Shown piece by piece: positions 10,291-19,984 of a DNA stretch of 33,054 nucleotides (the stretch's first letter is position 1; each line of letters starts with the position of its first letter). The stretch comes from Mnemiopsis leidyi (lineage: Eukaryota > Ctenophora > Tentaculata > Lobata > Bolinopsidae): the NCBI GenBank assembly GCA_000226015.1, contig JH154878.1, positions 377,079 to 410,132 of the forward strand, read 5' to 3'. The translations under genes were made by a program, and so were the position numbers. The notes under the pieces are model-generated. The model saw nothing but the letters and a program-made list of their open reading frames with translations, had not been told where the DNA came from and searched no databases.

Positions 10291-10895
10291 GATGACAATT
10301 TCAGGACTTTTTAATGATGAATAAAAGATGATGCCTACAAAGTTTCAAGATGATTCGAGCTATTTTGACGATTTTTAAATTTTAGCATATTTTAGCAGAT
10401 AAGGCAAAAATGGCTAATCCTCACCTTTCCGAAACTCAATAGATCTCATCAGCTGGACATCGTCAACACATACTGAAAGTTACATCAAAAAATATTGGCA
10501 AGAACTTAAGTTATGGTCAATTTTTATTTTGTATATTAAGCAAATTACCGTCCTAGGCTGCTCCCAACAATCATAACAGTATAGTAAGGAATTTGGTTTG
10601 TTATGATTGTTGGAGCAGCCTAGAACGGTGATTTGCTTTATGTACAAAAAATAAAAATTGCCAATAACTTCAGTCCTAGTCAATATTTTTTGTTGAAACT
10701 TTTAGGATGTGTTCATGATGTCCACCTCTAGATGATGAGATCTATTGAGTTTCTGAAAGGTGAGGATGAGTCATTTTTGCCTGATATGCAAAATTATGCT
10801 AAAATTACAAAATCGTCAATATAGCTCAAATCATCTTAACACTTATTGTAGGCATTATCTTTTATTCATCATTAAGAAGTCCTGAAATTTTCATC
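10291..10895. mobile_element. Large foldback element: inverted repeat arms of about 290 bp, 20-nt loop
   Basis: The left arm (10291-10578) and right arm (10599-10895) are complementary along nearly their whole length with scattered differences. Paired landmarks include TCAGGACTTTTTAATGATGA / TCATCATTAAGAAGTCCTGA, GCTGCTCC..CAACAATCATAACA and its complement, and GATCTCATCA / TGATGAGATC. The interior encodes nothing. The long palindrome implies a cruciform or, if transcribed, a long dsRNA hairpin. Confidence 0.9.
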
Positions 10896-11103
10896 AAAAA
10901 ATGATAATCAGAACCGAAGTTATGGCCGTTTTTGTGATCTAATCGAGGATAATTATTGAAAGGTCGTCACCTATGCGCTGCACATTTGATATGTGAGACG
11001 TCTCCAATTTATAAAACCGGTTCGCATATTCCTATAGTTTACTTAGATTAGCAGGACTAGAATAAAGGAGGTGGGAGGGGTATGGAAAATTTGAGTTTTC
11101 GCC

Positions 11104-11257
11104 CTGAAAATTGCGGGCCAGGCACCGCCAAATTTCTCTGCCAAAGCCCGGCTCGGTGATTCGAATGACTTCACAAAAACGCTCAATTGTGATAAAACCG
11201 GCTCCCACATGTCGACGTTCCAACGTCACATCCCAGCTAGTCGCCCATTATGACCCC
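11104..11257 (-). repeat. Dispersed repeat, right copy
   Basis: Inverted relative to 9311-9462. It lies in the presumptive 3' UTR of the gene ending at 11259 and is open on the minus strand, with TIERF and PGFGREI aligning to TIERF and PGFIRKV in the left copy. A coding origin for the repeat is therefore possible. Confidence 0.7.
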
Positions 11258-11258
11258 T

Positions 11259-12361
11259 TTAACATGTAACAATTCCGGATTGTCGTATCCGGACCACATC
11301 ATCAGGACTCGGACTGTCAAACAAAAACCGGTCCGGATTTGAATCCGGATTTCTGACCGGTTTCAGACTCGTTCTGGTATCGCATATCAATTTTCCTATG
11401 ACTGACGGAGCTTTCTTGAGTCCAACGGAGAACTTGATCTCCAGTTTACTGAATGGGTTGAAATATCCCTCGCGAATTGTAAAAGTCTGTTTAACTGAAT
11501 CGGCTGATTCTTCACTTTTTGAAGTAACGACCTCCAGTTTTTCTGATTTTGACGGTCCTGTGGACCAAGTGTGAGGCCGGATCGGAACCGGTTTGACAGA
11601 ATGTCGGTTTCTGATCAAGTCATCTATTTCGTCTTCATTGTCGCTGAGCGAGCCAATGCCGCTGTCCGGTGTACCGAACTTTGCGTCAGGCTCAACCTCC
11701 TCCATATCCGAATCAGTGGAGGAGTTTCCACACTCGCTTGTAGGCGGGGATGAGGAACTTAGCCTGCCGTCAACGACGGTATCACTTTCGCTATCACAGT
11801 CTTTTTTATACGTGGATCCTGCAGAAAAATTGGTGGCTGTTGTAGCATTCTTTGTAGATTGGTGAACTCCAGCAGATGTAATATCATCAGAGTCCTCTGA
11901 CTCGCTTTCGCTATCACTGAGATCGGACATATTGTTTAAAAAATCATCCAGAAAATCTCCACACTTGCTGTCGTATCCGGAGTCAAGAGAACTAGCGCCG
12001 TAATCGCTAGTACTGCTGTCAGATCCACTCCTCAATTTTCTCTCCGGATTACTCGGCAGGAGTTTTAAATCATCACAACTTCCTACTTTACAAACTTCCG
12101 GACTAGCGGGCCCAGCCGGAACAACCGAGATTTCCGGCACCTTTGAATCCGGCAGATTGCTCTGACTATCAGGCGTCGTCAGAGGCAACTCGCTCTTATC
12201 GGCCACTGCTACTTCAGGTGAATCGTCGATAATTATATCATCACTGAAAATAGGCTGGCAGGGCATGGGCCGGTAGTTCGGTTTTGGAGCAAATGAATCC
12301 TTCGAGGATGATGACGCTTTCTCGGTCACTTCCAGGGAAGGAGTCGCGGTTTTTCTTAAAT
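11259..12361 (-). CDS. Last exon of the unrecognised acidic protein
   Basis: The acceptor CTCCACAG|AT continues the split Asn codon from the previous exon, and the exon stops at TAA 11261-11259. It encodes 366 residues, rich in Ser, Asp, Glu and Pro, with repeated SD/SE runs (SLDSGYDSKCG, DSGIGSLSDNEDE). The DSGxxS-like element DSGIGS resembles phosphodegrons read by beta-TrCP, which is inference. The C-terminal 80 residues are less biased and may fold. Confidence 0.85.
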
Positions 12362-13850
12362 CTGTGGAGACGAGAGTAAGTAAGCAGTTAAAGTTCTATA
12401 TTATTTTGGAAGGTGAACACATGAAAAATGAGCAGCCTCGAAAAAATTATTTTGATTTCCCATCCGCGAAATTTACTCACTTGTACTTTAAAGAATAACT
12501 TACTCGGACTGTTTCTATCGTGGTAGGTGATAGAATCCATAGTCGAGTTCTTCAGATCTAACTGAAGACCCCCATCAGTAGGAAGTGGAGCCGGTGTCAG
12601 CAGTCGCGGACTCAGTGGTTCCACGGGACGCACTGGCGTGTGGTAGAAGTCACATTCCGACGTAACGGTCTTAGCGTTCTCTCGGATGAAATTCCCACGG
12701 ATCAGAAACTCCTGAAAGATGAGGTTTGTTATACCTTATGTCATTTCTGAAAAGCAAAAGTTTGGTTTTTTGTTATTCGACGGACTGGTATTTAGATAAA
12801 AGAGATTCGGATAACAAGCAAATTAATTTTTCCTTAGGAGTGTCACCCCACACTTATTCGCATCCTCTCAAGAAACAAAAGCAAAACTACAGAGAACGGT
12901 ATTCGTGGGGAGGAGTCCCAAATGTCAAAAATTTTCTAACCTCATTTCTCAAATTTCATTGGTCCTCATAAGTTCTCGGTGGTCGACTACTCTCACATGG
13001 TCCTCATGACATAGATGTCAAAAAAGAAAAGTAGGACCAAGAAATTTCGAGAAATGACATTTTAAATATTTTAAAATTGGCGACACTCCCGAGTAAAATC
13101 GTTATCCAAACCTGCTTGCAGAGCGCCTGCTCAGCCTTGTAGTTAGAGCAGGAAGGAGCGTGGAGGTGTCCAAACTCGTGCTTCACAAAGCTGTTCCGCC
13201 GGCAGTTCGGCAAATGTTTCTCGTGGATTTCTACCTTGGCAAACCTTACTCTTTTCTGGGTCCTCTGTCCTTTATACGACCGTTTTGCGGCTTCCTGAAG
13301 AGATAGGATTCATTAGCTTTAATGATTAATCAGTTAATTTACTCAGTGTACAACGTTGTGTTGTAATAACATGGTAAGAGTGAGGGTTCAAGTCTAGTAT
13401 TCTTTATGGGAAAGAACTTATTAACTTAAGTTTAAATGACAGTGGGGTGAGTGCAGTGAAATATATGTTGTGTGTGTGGACTTGAGCTAGCCGGCTGACA
13501 GACTTGCAGTTCAGGTATCGAGTCTATCTCGATCCGAGTGGAAGTCATGTTCGGTTCATTGTGGCGGCGCCAGTCCTCAAGGACAACTTCAACAACCCCA
13601 CGGCGGTGGGGCATTGTCGGTGGTGCCAACACCGACAGTGCCCGGCCGCCGTGGGGTTGTTGAAGTTGTCCTTTTGAAATGCACGACCAGTTGAAGCGAA
13701 GATTTTCTCTGTCGACCATGTTGACTTGAGCTCCGTAGATGTATTAAATTGCATTGAACTTACAATTCGTCTATCATCAGAGGAATCCCCAATGTACCAC
13801 CAGGCTGACGTTGAGAGATTTTCCTTGAACCGATGCTCCTTTTCTGGCAT
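11259..13850 (-). CDS. Unrecognised Ser/Asp/Glu-rich protein with RVxF-type motif (four 3' exons)
   Basis: Exons 13850-13764, 13294-13112, 12711-12504 and 12361-11259 join in phases 0, 0 and 1 to give 526 residues from ATG 13850. Residues 43-48 (QKRVRFA region) fit the [KR]VxF docking motif for protein phosphatase 1. Residues 91-104 (EFLIRGNFIRENAK) are a basic helix resembling FIxxNA segments of some ciliary proteins. The last exon is long, low-complexity and acidic (SDSESESEDSDD), a likely CK2 substrate, with GYFNPFSKLEIKF and FDSPSPDDVV near the C-terminus. No known domain is recognised. An in-frame TGA just upstream of ATG 13850 with no acceptor between supports that Met as a start. Alternatively, the CCAG inside its second codon may be an acceptor joining the exon at 17004-16869 in matching phase, giving 569 residues. 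Confidence 0.75.
12504..12711 (-). CDS. Exon of the unrecognised acidic protein (RGNFIREN segment)
   Basis: Bounded by CTTTCAG|GAG and CCGA|GTAAGT. It encodes 69 residues plus one base, beginning EFLIRGNFIRENAKTV and then proline-rich (HTPVRPVEPLSPRLLTPAP). The frame is kept with both neighbouring exons. Confidence 0.82.
12890..13110. mobile_element. MITE-like repeat copy B, inside an intron
   Basis: Shares its core with 6065-6285. The ends (GAGAACGGTATTCGTGGGGAGGAGT and, in inverse, ATAACGATTTTACTCGGGAGTGT) are imperfect inverted repeats. It fills about half of the 400-nt intron between exons 13294-13112 and 12711-12504. Confidence 0.5.
13112..13294 (-). CDS. Exon of the unrecognised acidic protein (RVRFA segment)
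   Basis: Flanked by TCTCTTCAG|GAAG and AAGCAG|GTTTGG. It is exactly 61 codons, starting EAAKRSYKGQRTQKRVRFAK. It contains the basic RVxF-like motif and a Cys/His-containing stretch (HLPNCRRN to HAPSCSNY), which I do not recognise as a zinc-binding domain. Confidence 0.84.
13579..13673. repeat. Intronic palindrome, 28-bp perfect arms extending to about 44 bp
   Basis: AAGGACAACTTCAACAACCC and the next eight bases (13579-13606) pair perfectly with 13646-13673. Pairing continues inward (GCATTGTCGGTG / CACCGACAGTGC) with few mismatches to a loop of about 7 nt. It is GC-rich against an AT-rich intron and lies on the transcribed strand, so the pre-mRNA would form a stable hairpin. Confidence 0.92.
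13764..13850 (-). CDS. First or internal exon of the unrecognised acidic protein
   Basis: From ATG 13850 it encodes 29 residues (MPEKEHRFKENL.., then WWYIGDSSDDRRI) and ends ATT|GTAAGT in phase 0. If the CCAG at 13847-13844 is used as an acceptor instead, the exon runs 13843-13764 and enters in phase 1. That fits the donor at 16869 but not the one at 14161. Confidence 0.7.
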
Positions 13851-14160
13851 TTTGAGCAGAAGTTGTCAGAGCGATGTAAGTTAAATTCTCGAAACACAAA
13901 CCGACATTGGATGGTCATGAACACAAGCCTAGCTGATTTTACGGAGACACGTGTGAAAATGACATGATTGTTTTGTTGAACTGACCTTGATTGTTGAACT
14001 GACCTCAATAAATATCAGGAGACAAGGTGACGGATCTAAATATCGATTTGAGGTGTGATTTGGCATGACAGTAAAGTGAGTACAACCCACTGAGCTCTAC
14101 TTCCAACACGAATCTCACAAAACAACAAACTTTAAGTTTTAACAATCTCATAAATCTCAC

Positions 14161-14346
14161 CTCGCAGAGAAATCTGTTGTTTTTCAACAAGTCTGCGATA
14201 TTGAAGGCCAGCTGGTACTTCTCCACAAGTCCGAATTTAGGTAGGGAAGACCGAGACGAGTCTGAGCAGGTAACTTTCTTGCTCATCGTCTGGGTCTTTT
14301 CCTCTGGGACTTTGCTTCTACGGAGAGCACTCTCTACGTCCAAGCC
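14161..14346 (-). CDS. Probable 62-codon exon (phase 0/0), gene assignment uncertain
   Basis: A branch-like CACTAAC, a pyrimidine tract and CAACAG precede 186 open bases ending GAG|GTGAGA. The translation starts GLDVESALRRSKVPEEK and ends DLLKNNRFLCE. It is open only in phase 0. The upstream exon (ends phase 1 at 16869) and downstream exon (needs phase 1 or its own ATG) do not match it directly. It may be an alternative exon, part of another transcript, or need small exons that I did not find. Confidence 0.45.
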
Positions 14347-14363
14347 CTGTTGAGACATGGGTT

Positions 14364-15100
14364 AGTGAAGGGAACAACAGAATAACAAGGGTAAAGGAAG
14401 TGGCTGTTAAAGATGTGAATCTGAAGATAATTGTTGTTATTTGGCAGACGTGATGTTTTATGTTCAAGAATGATATTCATGCGATGTTAAGTTACATGTC
14501 AACAAATACACCCAACGATTGTAAATGATTTTGAGAAAATTAAACAAAGCATTAAGTCGACAATGAAACATTTCATGATGACCCCGAGACTTTAAATTTA
14601 ACTATCAACGAGACCCAGAAACAGTCAAAGCAACACAAAACATAGATTCATAGACTCTGAATTTATTCGTAAAATAGATTCATAGACTCTGAATTTATTC
14701 GTAAGTCATTCAGCTAGGAAAAGAAGCCAGCGTAAAACCGCCAAATAAAAATCTAAAATCTTATCACCATTAACCATGACGGAGGCTATATTTAGTTATT
14801 GTAAATACTAAATAACCCTCTACTCGAAATATATCAGTGGATAGTTCATACGTTTGTTAATTATCGATAAACATTCCTCTTGAATTTCTAATATATATTT
14901 ATTTCGCAGGAGCACCGTGAAGCATAGAGGAATTTTAGTTACAAATGAATGTATATTCTTCATGAACAAATACCAAAATTGACCAACAATCAATTTCGAA
15001 TATTTGCTAGGATTAAAGAGTATGTTTCTTAAAATAATGCTGTTGAAATCTATAAATTGGAAATCCTGCTATTGAAATCCTATAACCGCCTGCCATGCCA
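14364..15100. repeat. Non-coding, with a 32-bp tandem duplication at 14642-14704
   Basis: The unit beginning ATAGATTCATAGACTCTGAA occurs twice in tandem without visible change, which suggests a recent duplication. No coding sequence is supported elsewhere in this stretch. Confidence 0.6.
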
Positions 15101-15126
15101 CCACCGACAAAGGCGCAAAAACTCAA

Positions 15127-15240
15127 CTAAAACCTCACGGTGCGTTCTATTGTCTTACCCCGTGGTCTGGCGGCCCCTTTTTGGGACCACCAGTTGCCAC
15201 CGTCATTCTTGTTAGGACGGCTAAGAAGGACTAGAGGATC
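15127..15240 (-). other. Short protein-like open frame, possible gene relic
   Basis: About 37 codons on the minus strand contain NDGGNWWSQKGAARPRGKTI and end at TAG. The composition and the GC-rich codons stand out from the AT-rich surroundings. The family is not recognised; a transposon fragment is possible. Confidence 0.2.
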
Positions 15241-15601
15241 TAGGTATATACTTTACCGTCTTCTGAGACACTTTGTCCACCACTGAATACCAAACGGCTA
15301 TTAGTCATCATCAACATGATCAACAATAGAGATATATATATATATAATATGGGTCGCTCTCAGGTTTGCGTCCTTTGCTTTGCGTTCAGATTATTTTCCA
15401 GCCCGTAAGTCCCCTTTAGATTTTAAATATTTTGACGGCCTCTTCTCTTTTACATTATTTCATGATTTGAGTAGATGAAATTGGAGCAATGTTGGTGATA
15501 ACAAGGTGAATGAAATGGCTTGGAAAAAGCACTCTTTCAGTTTTAGCAAGCCTATCATAACTTTGAGAAGGAGCAGTGCCCTACACTAGTACTATAACTA
15601 A

Positions 15602-15892
15602 CCTTTTAGCACGGCAAAAAGAGCTCAAGAAATTTTGTTAAAGCAGACCAAAAGAACTGCTAGCTCTATTTGGTGCAAGATGCAGGCGATATCCAAGAGG
15701 TGGCTTCATGATGACTATATAAGCCAGATGAGAAGGGTGTTGGCCAAGTCGATGCCAAGAGTGGACGGAAACCTGCCTTTGAAGCAGATCAGTCCGCGAC
15801 ATTGAGCTCAATACATGATGGCCTGGGATGAGCGAACCATCAAGCTAAACTCATACTGTATAGTTGGTTTACTTCAACAGGAAATTATTTAG
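15602..15892 (+). pseudogene. Possible gene relic with one internal stop
   Basis: One frame reads KRAQEILLKQTKRTASSIWC and on through KRWLHDDYISQMRRVL to a TGA at 15803-15805. It then stays open for about 28 more codons (MMAWDERTIKLNSYC). The amphipathic, Lys/Arg-rich text looks like decayed coding sequence. No splice sites or start are apparent and I do not recognise the parent gene. Confidence 0.3.
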
Positions 15893-16868
15893 TACCTCTT
15901 ACAATTTATCCAAAGTTGTTGAGTCGTAGGTCAATGGGCTCTTTTAGATTTGCTTTAAGGTTCGGTTTTCATAGTCAAAAAGTTGCTGCATTTTGCCTTA
16001 ATTCGTCATTATAAGTGCAACCTTTTAGAATACATGCAAGTCAAAAATGCTACATAGTCATAAGGAGCAGAGTGCCTCTTTGTATTGTATTAACACAGTT
16101 TTTAAGCTTCAGCTACATTTCATTTGCCAGTACAGTTTCAAGGTAATCTGTAGCAAAACATCAGCAAAGTGTGAGCTTTAAGTCAATCATAAACAATTAG
16201 TTACAGATGTAAATCACAAACAGTTATTATTAAAGAATTCAAACCCAATCCAGTGCTTCTAGTCCCTGTTTCAGTTCACAACTTACCCAATCCCGATTAC
16301 AAATTTACATGAAATCACATGTTATCGATCATTTGTAAAATTTAAACTCCTGACATTCCCTATCTCAAACAGGGACTACTGAACTCAGCTAAAAACCCGT
16401 AAAGATTTAACCACGGTTAATTTAACTTACTGTATCAAAATAATTCTCTTTAGGTCCCTCTGATTTTTCTTCTCCTAGGTCACCTATTGGAGTTAAAATT
16501 TGAAATAACAACTTTTGACTTCAACCAATCAGATGAGTTCAGACGATCTTCCGTGATATTATGTAGGCAGGTTGTGTAATCGATATTCTTGAGCAAATGT
16601 CATGGCCACGGATACGTCATGTCACTCATCACATAATTAACGAAGGCTAGTCGAGCAAGATGGTCAATCCGATCCGAACGGAAGGAAAAAAGTCTATAAC
16701 ATATCAACAGTAAGACCACGAAGACAGAATAAACCGGCACAAACTTGAAATTCAAATGTTTAAAATAAATCAGCAATTTGACTGCCAAAAACAGTCACAA
16801 ATTAAATAACCGGTAAAAATCCAGAATAAGTCACAAGCGAGGATCAGCAGAATGGAAATGTCTCTTAC
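15893..16868. other. Non-coding, probably intronic
   Basis: No supported exon. A 62-codon open frame on the minus strand at 16600-16788 has a hydrophobic run but no start context or splice sites that fit the flanking exons. Confidence 0.4.
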
Positions 16869-17004
16869 CTGACGTTTCAGTTACATCTAGTTTATTCCAA
16901 GTGTCGAGGAAAAACGCCTGGTCCCTTGTCGAGTAGTCGTAACGTCGCGAACCTAACGGAGGGAAATAATTTTCTCGAATTGCTTGGGTACCATCCTTGG
17001 TCAT
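16869..17004 (-). CDS. Probable first coding exon of the unrecognised protein gene
   Basis: The acceptor TTTCTAACAACTTAG|GATA is followed by ATG at 17004. It is open for 45 codons (MTKDGTQAIRENYFPPLGSR.., DTWNKLDVTETS) and ends TCAG|GTAAGAG in phase 1. An in-frame stop upstream, across the preceding splice, supports this Met. It fits in phase to the CCAG acceptor at 13844. The 3-kb intron and the unplaced exon at 14346-14161 leave the link unproven. Confidence 0.65.
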
Positions 17005-17086
17005 TATCCTAAGTTGTTAGAAACATTTCATTATTTAGGCTTTTGAAGGAGTTGAATATTCGATGAAATTTAGTTGAGATACTCAC

Positions 17087-17120
17087 ATCTAATTGCAGGC
17101 ATTTCCTCTCTGAGAAATAG
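17087..17120 (-). other. Possible 5' UTR exon of the unrecognised protein gene
   Basis: AATTAGAT|GTGAGT is a good donor, and splicing it to the acceptor at 17009 puts a stop in frame just before ATG 17004. The upstream limit is not defined. Confidence 0.35.
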
Positions 17121-18955
17121 TCTACAAAAGAATTGACAAAGTAAGCTTCCTGTTAATGGCCATTTTTTAAACCTTTTGCTGGAAAATGGAGGGTTAGTAG
17201 GTATGGTTATGTGAAAATAATTGGCAATCGCTATTATTAAATAATCATTATAATTCAGTTGTTGTGATATTATACATCAGTTGTTATGATACTTAATTTT
17301 ATTGTAACTGTCTGAAAGTAAGTTTAAAAGTCGAACTCATGCGTAAGTGATAGTTTGTCTGGTCGCGAATGTTGTTATTTGCTCCTTCATAAAAGTCGTC
17401 AATAATAATAAGTTACTATCTATTGCCTGGGAACTGTGACTATCAGGTTTCTTTACCGCCCCATCCAATACATTATTTCAAAGTACATAATTATAGTCGC
17501 ACTTAAATAAGTACCTCAGTACAACTAGGAAGGTTTTTCAACAAATATTTGCTTATACCATGTCCAAGGGGACTGCAGAGAAGCAAAGAAAAATGGAATG
17601 TTATTGGAGTCATCTGATGTTCAGGTAAAACTCATGTGAGCAAGCTTTGTCATGAGACCACAATGCTGGATGAGTTGTACCATACGATAACAACCAACGT
17701 CTTTGTTATTTTGGACATAGAATTAAAAATAATGAAATCGTCACCGCTATTCATAACAACAAAGGCACACATTTTGTTCGAGTATTTCCAACTTCTAGTT
17801 CTAGTTGTTCACGGACACGGAAAGGTACAAAAAATGGCAAATCCAGATTAGGACAAAGCGATTTCTAAACTTGGCACGACCCGGGCGAGGAAATATAATT
17901 TTAAGCTGGTGACTCATGTAATTTCTAGGGCAAGCGGTTAAAGGTTTCAAATTTCAACAGTATTTATTAGGGATTACAAGTTTTATATAAAGACTAAGCT
18001 AAAAATATTAAGCGAAACTAATAACAGATTTATAACAGCTAGTCAGTGTTGCAAGATTCAAAACCCAATCGATGTAAAAATTAGTTGCTAAGTCGACCAA
18101 AGTCTCTTCGTAAGAATCAGGTTACTGACTTTTGGTAAACAGCGAAAGTTTGAGCAAATAAGATATTATATGAAGTTCCAACAAAGAACAGTAAAAATTA
18201 AAAATTTGTTGCCCATTTAAGTTTATTGTAGAAATTAATGCAGATAAATGCCGAGAGAACTAAGTCTTGGTATTCAGAACAATATTAAGCTAAGTCTTAG
18301 AATAGCAATATTCTGTAATCATATCAATGAGATAAGAATCGATTTTGCATTTTCAAGGGCCCGAGCGATGATCTAGTTACATAACTCAATTTAACTAGCA
18401 ATAATTTCTACAAGTCTGATCATGTTCAAAGTGCAGAAGTTGAAGTGCCGAAGTCTAATACTCTTAACAGATAGTGGACGGTTTTATAAAAAATAAAGCT
18501 ACTCTATTGTTGGACCAGATGTTCTATAAGAAGAAACAGATAAGGCGTTCTACTTAGTGTAACATGGGTGGAACAGCATGTAATTCGATCGTCCGAGAGG
18601 CTCAGAGAGGGACCGAGCTTTAGAAGGTAAACTTTCAAGAGTTTGTTATCTATATAAATATAGAAGACACCATGATGTTTATGTAATCTTATGTTCGGCA
18701 TGATGTATGGTGCGATACACAGGTCATCGTTTTTCTCATTATAAGATAATCAAAGCGTTGAGGAAATTTAACTAAAACATCTAAGAATAGGACTAAGATT
18801 AGCGAGTGATGTGATTTTCAAGTCTATACCTTGCCATGTGGACTAGATGTTTGATTTGAGCAGATGAATGATGATAACGATTAGATTGCAGCAGAATAGC
18901 AAGATTTGTTGAATTGCAGCTATAAAACTACTACTCATGCCAGATTTCGTGGTAA
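17121..18955. other. Intergenic, no gene seen
   Basis: AT-rich. Open frames at 17636-17851 (+) and 18504-18701 (-) lack motifs, splice sites and good starts. The promoter of the minus-strand gene ending near 17.1 kb presumably lies in the left part. Confidence 0.45.
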
Positions 18956-18988
18956 GGAATTACGTAACTGAAAACCGTTACGTAATCC
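18956..18988. repeat. Short inverted repeat
   Basis: GGAATTACGTAAC and GTTACGTAATCC are near-perfect inverted copies around an 8-nt loop. Confidence 0.6.
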
Positions 18989-19984
18989 ATCACCTAACAG
19001 GGCTGGACCGGCTTTTTTAGTGGCCTCTTCTCGGTCAAGTGTCATCGTGTAACAAGAGCTCTAAACAGCGCGACGAGATAACTAAACAAACTCCCTAATC
19101 ACAGATAATAATCCCAATGTGTCCAGTAATTGGAGTGACAGTATGATGTAATCCGGCCACGCTGTCAAGCTACACTCGGTCCGAATGTCACGTCATTGTT
19201 GGGAAGCAGTAAAACTCGACTAAATCAAGCCTAGATGTCATATGTTATTGTACACGTTAAATTTACACGTAAACAAATTCAACTGTCGCTATCGATCCGG
19301 CCTATCTTTTTTATGGCAGGGAAGTTTTGAACAAAGCAATGGCTCGCAAAGCAGAGTGCAGGAGAGACGGAGCGAGTGGCAGTGAATTTTGTCAAGTACA
19401 ACGCTGCTTGAGAGACATATTTCAACAAGTTGAATAGGATATACAACCTGGACTTCAGCCAAGGCCCAAGAAACTGCGAAAGGTAGAGTCTTTGCGCAGC
19501 AGATTTTGTTATCAGACTAATTTTCCAGGGAATAGGTCATGCGACTTTAGGATAGGTATGCGACATTTTTTAAGAATATCTTTTTGAAGACTAAAGTTTA
19601 TATTATTATGCGGAAGGGCCAGATTTGCCAAAAAGTTTCCCATGGATTCCTTAGTATCATGGGAATCTTGGATCTTGACACGATTGGAACTTTTGATAAG
19701 TCTTTTAGGACGCCGTCGCTCCTGCGATCAAGATAGGAAATATCTTGCGACTTTGCGAGACCATCGTACATATTTAACCGGAAATTCAATTCTTTTCAAA
19801 TTAAAGTTAGAAAAATGATGATTACTTAACGGACCATCCGGTCACCAGTCATAACGCAGAAACAAGACCATTTAAGGGGATGTTATAGCACAAGGGCCTC
19901 TCTGCTCTTTTCATCATTATTCACATCATAATCACCGTGACAGATAGATGTAAAATCCTATGTATACACCAAAACATAGCGCTG
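18989..19984. other. Intergenic, no gene seen
   Basis: No coding frame or repeat is clear. An open frame of 63 codons near 19598-19789 (-) shows no recognisable motif. Confidence 0.4.

Larger units (their letters stand above)
9311..11257. mobile_element. Segment bounded by diverged inverted repeats of about 150 bp
   Basis: The left end (9311-9462, forward) and right end (11257-11104, reverse) are homologous. Both start GGGGTCATAA and share GGATGTGA, CAATTGAGCGTTTTTG and TTCGAA, and both end GATTTTCAG or AATTTTCAG. Between them lie a tRNA-Leu-like gene, a tRNA-like relic and a foldback of about 600 bp. The outer right edge sits 1 nt past the stop codon of the gene at 11259. It may be one composite element, or two independent insertions of a dispersed repeat in opposite orientation. 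I see no clear target-site duplication and no transposase. Confidence 0.45.

Noticed and set aside
10480..10683. 67-codon minus-strand open frame
   Set aside because: It spans the centre of the large palindrome and reads both arms; it is a by-product of the foldback.
11571..11865. Plus-strand open frames of 60-90 codons
   Set aside because: They are antisense to the long acidic exon. Its Ser/Asp codons leave the opposite strand open.
15334..15350. TATA box
   Set aside because: It is a simple TA microsatellite with no gene start nearby.
16600..16788. Possible small membrane protein (62 codons, minus strand)
   Set aside because: A hydrophobic run is expected by chance in AT-rich DNA. There is no start context or fitting splice sites.
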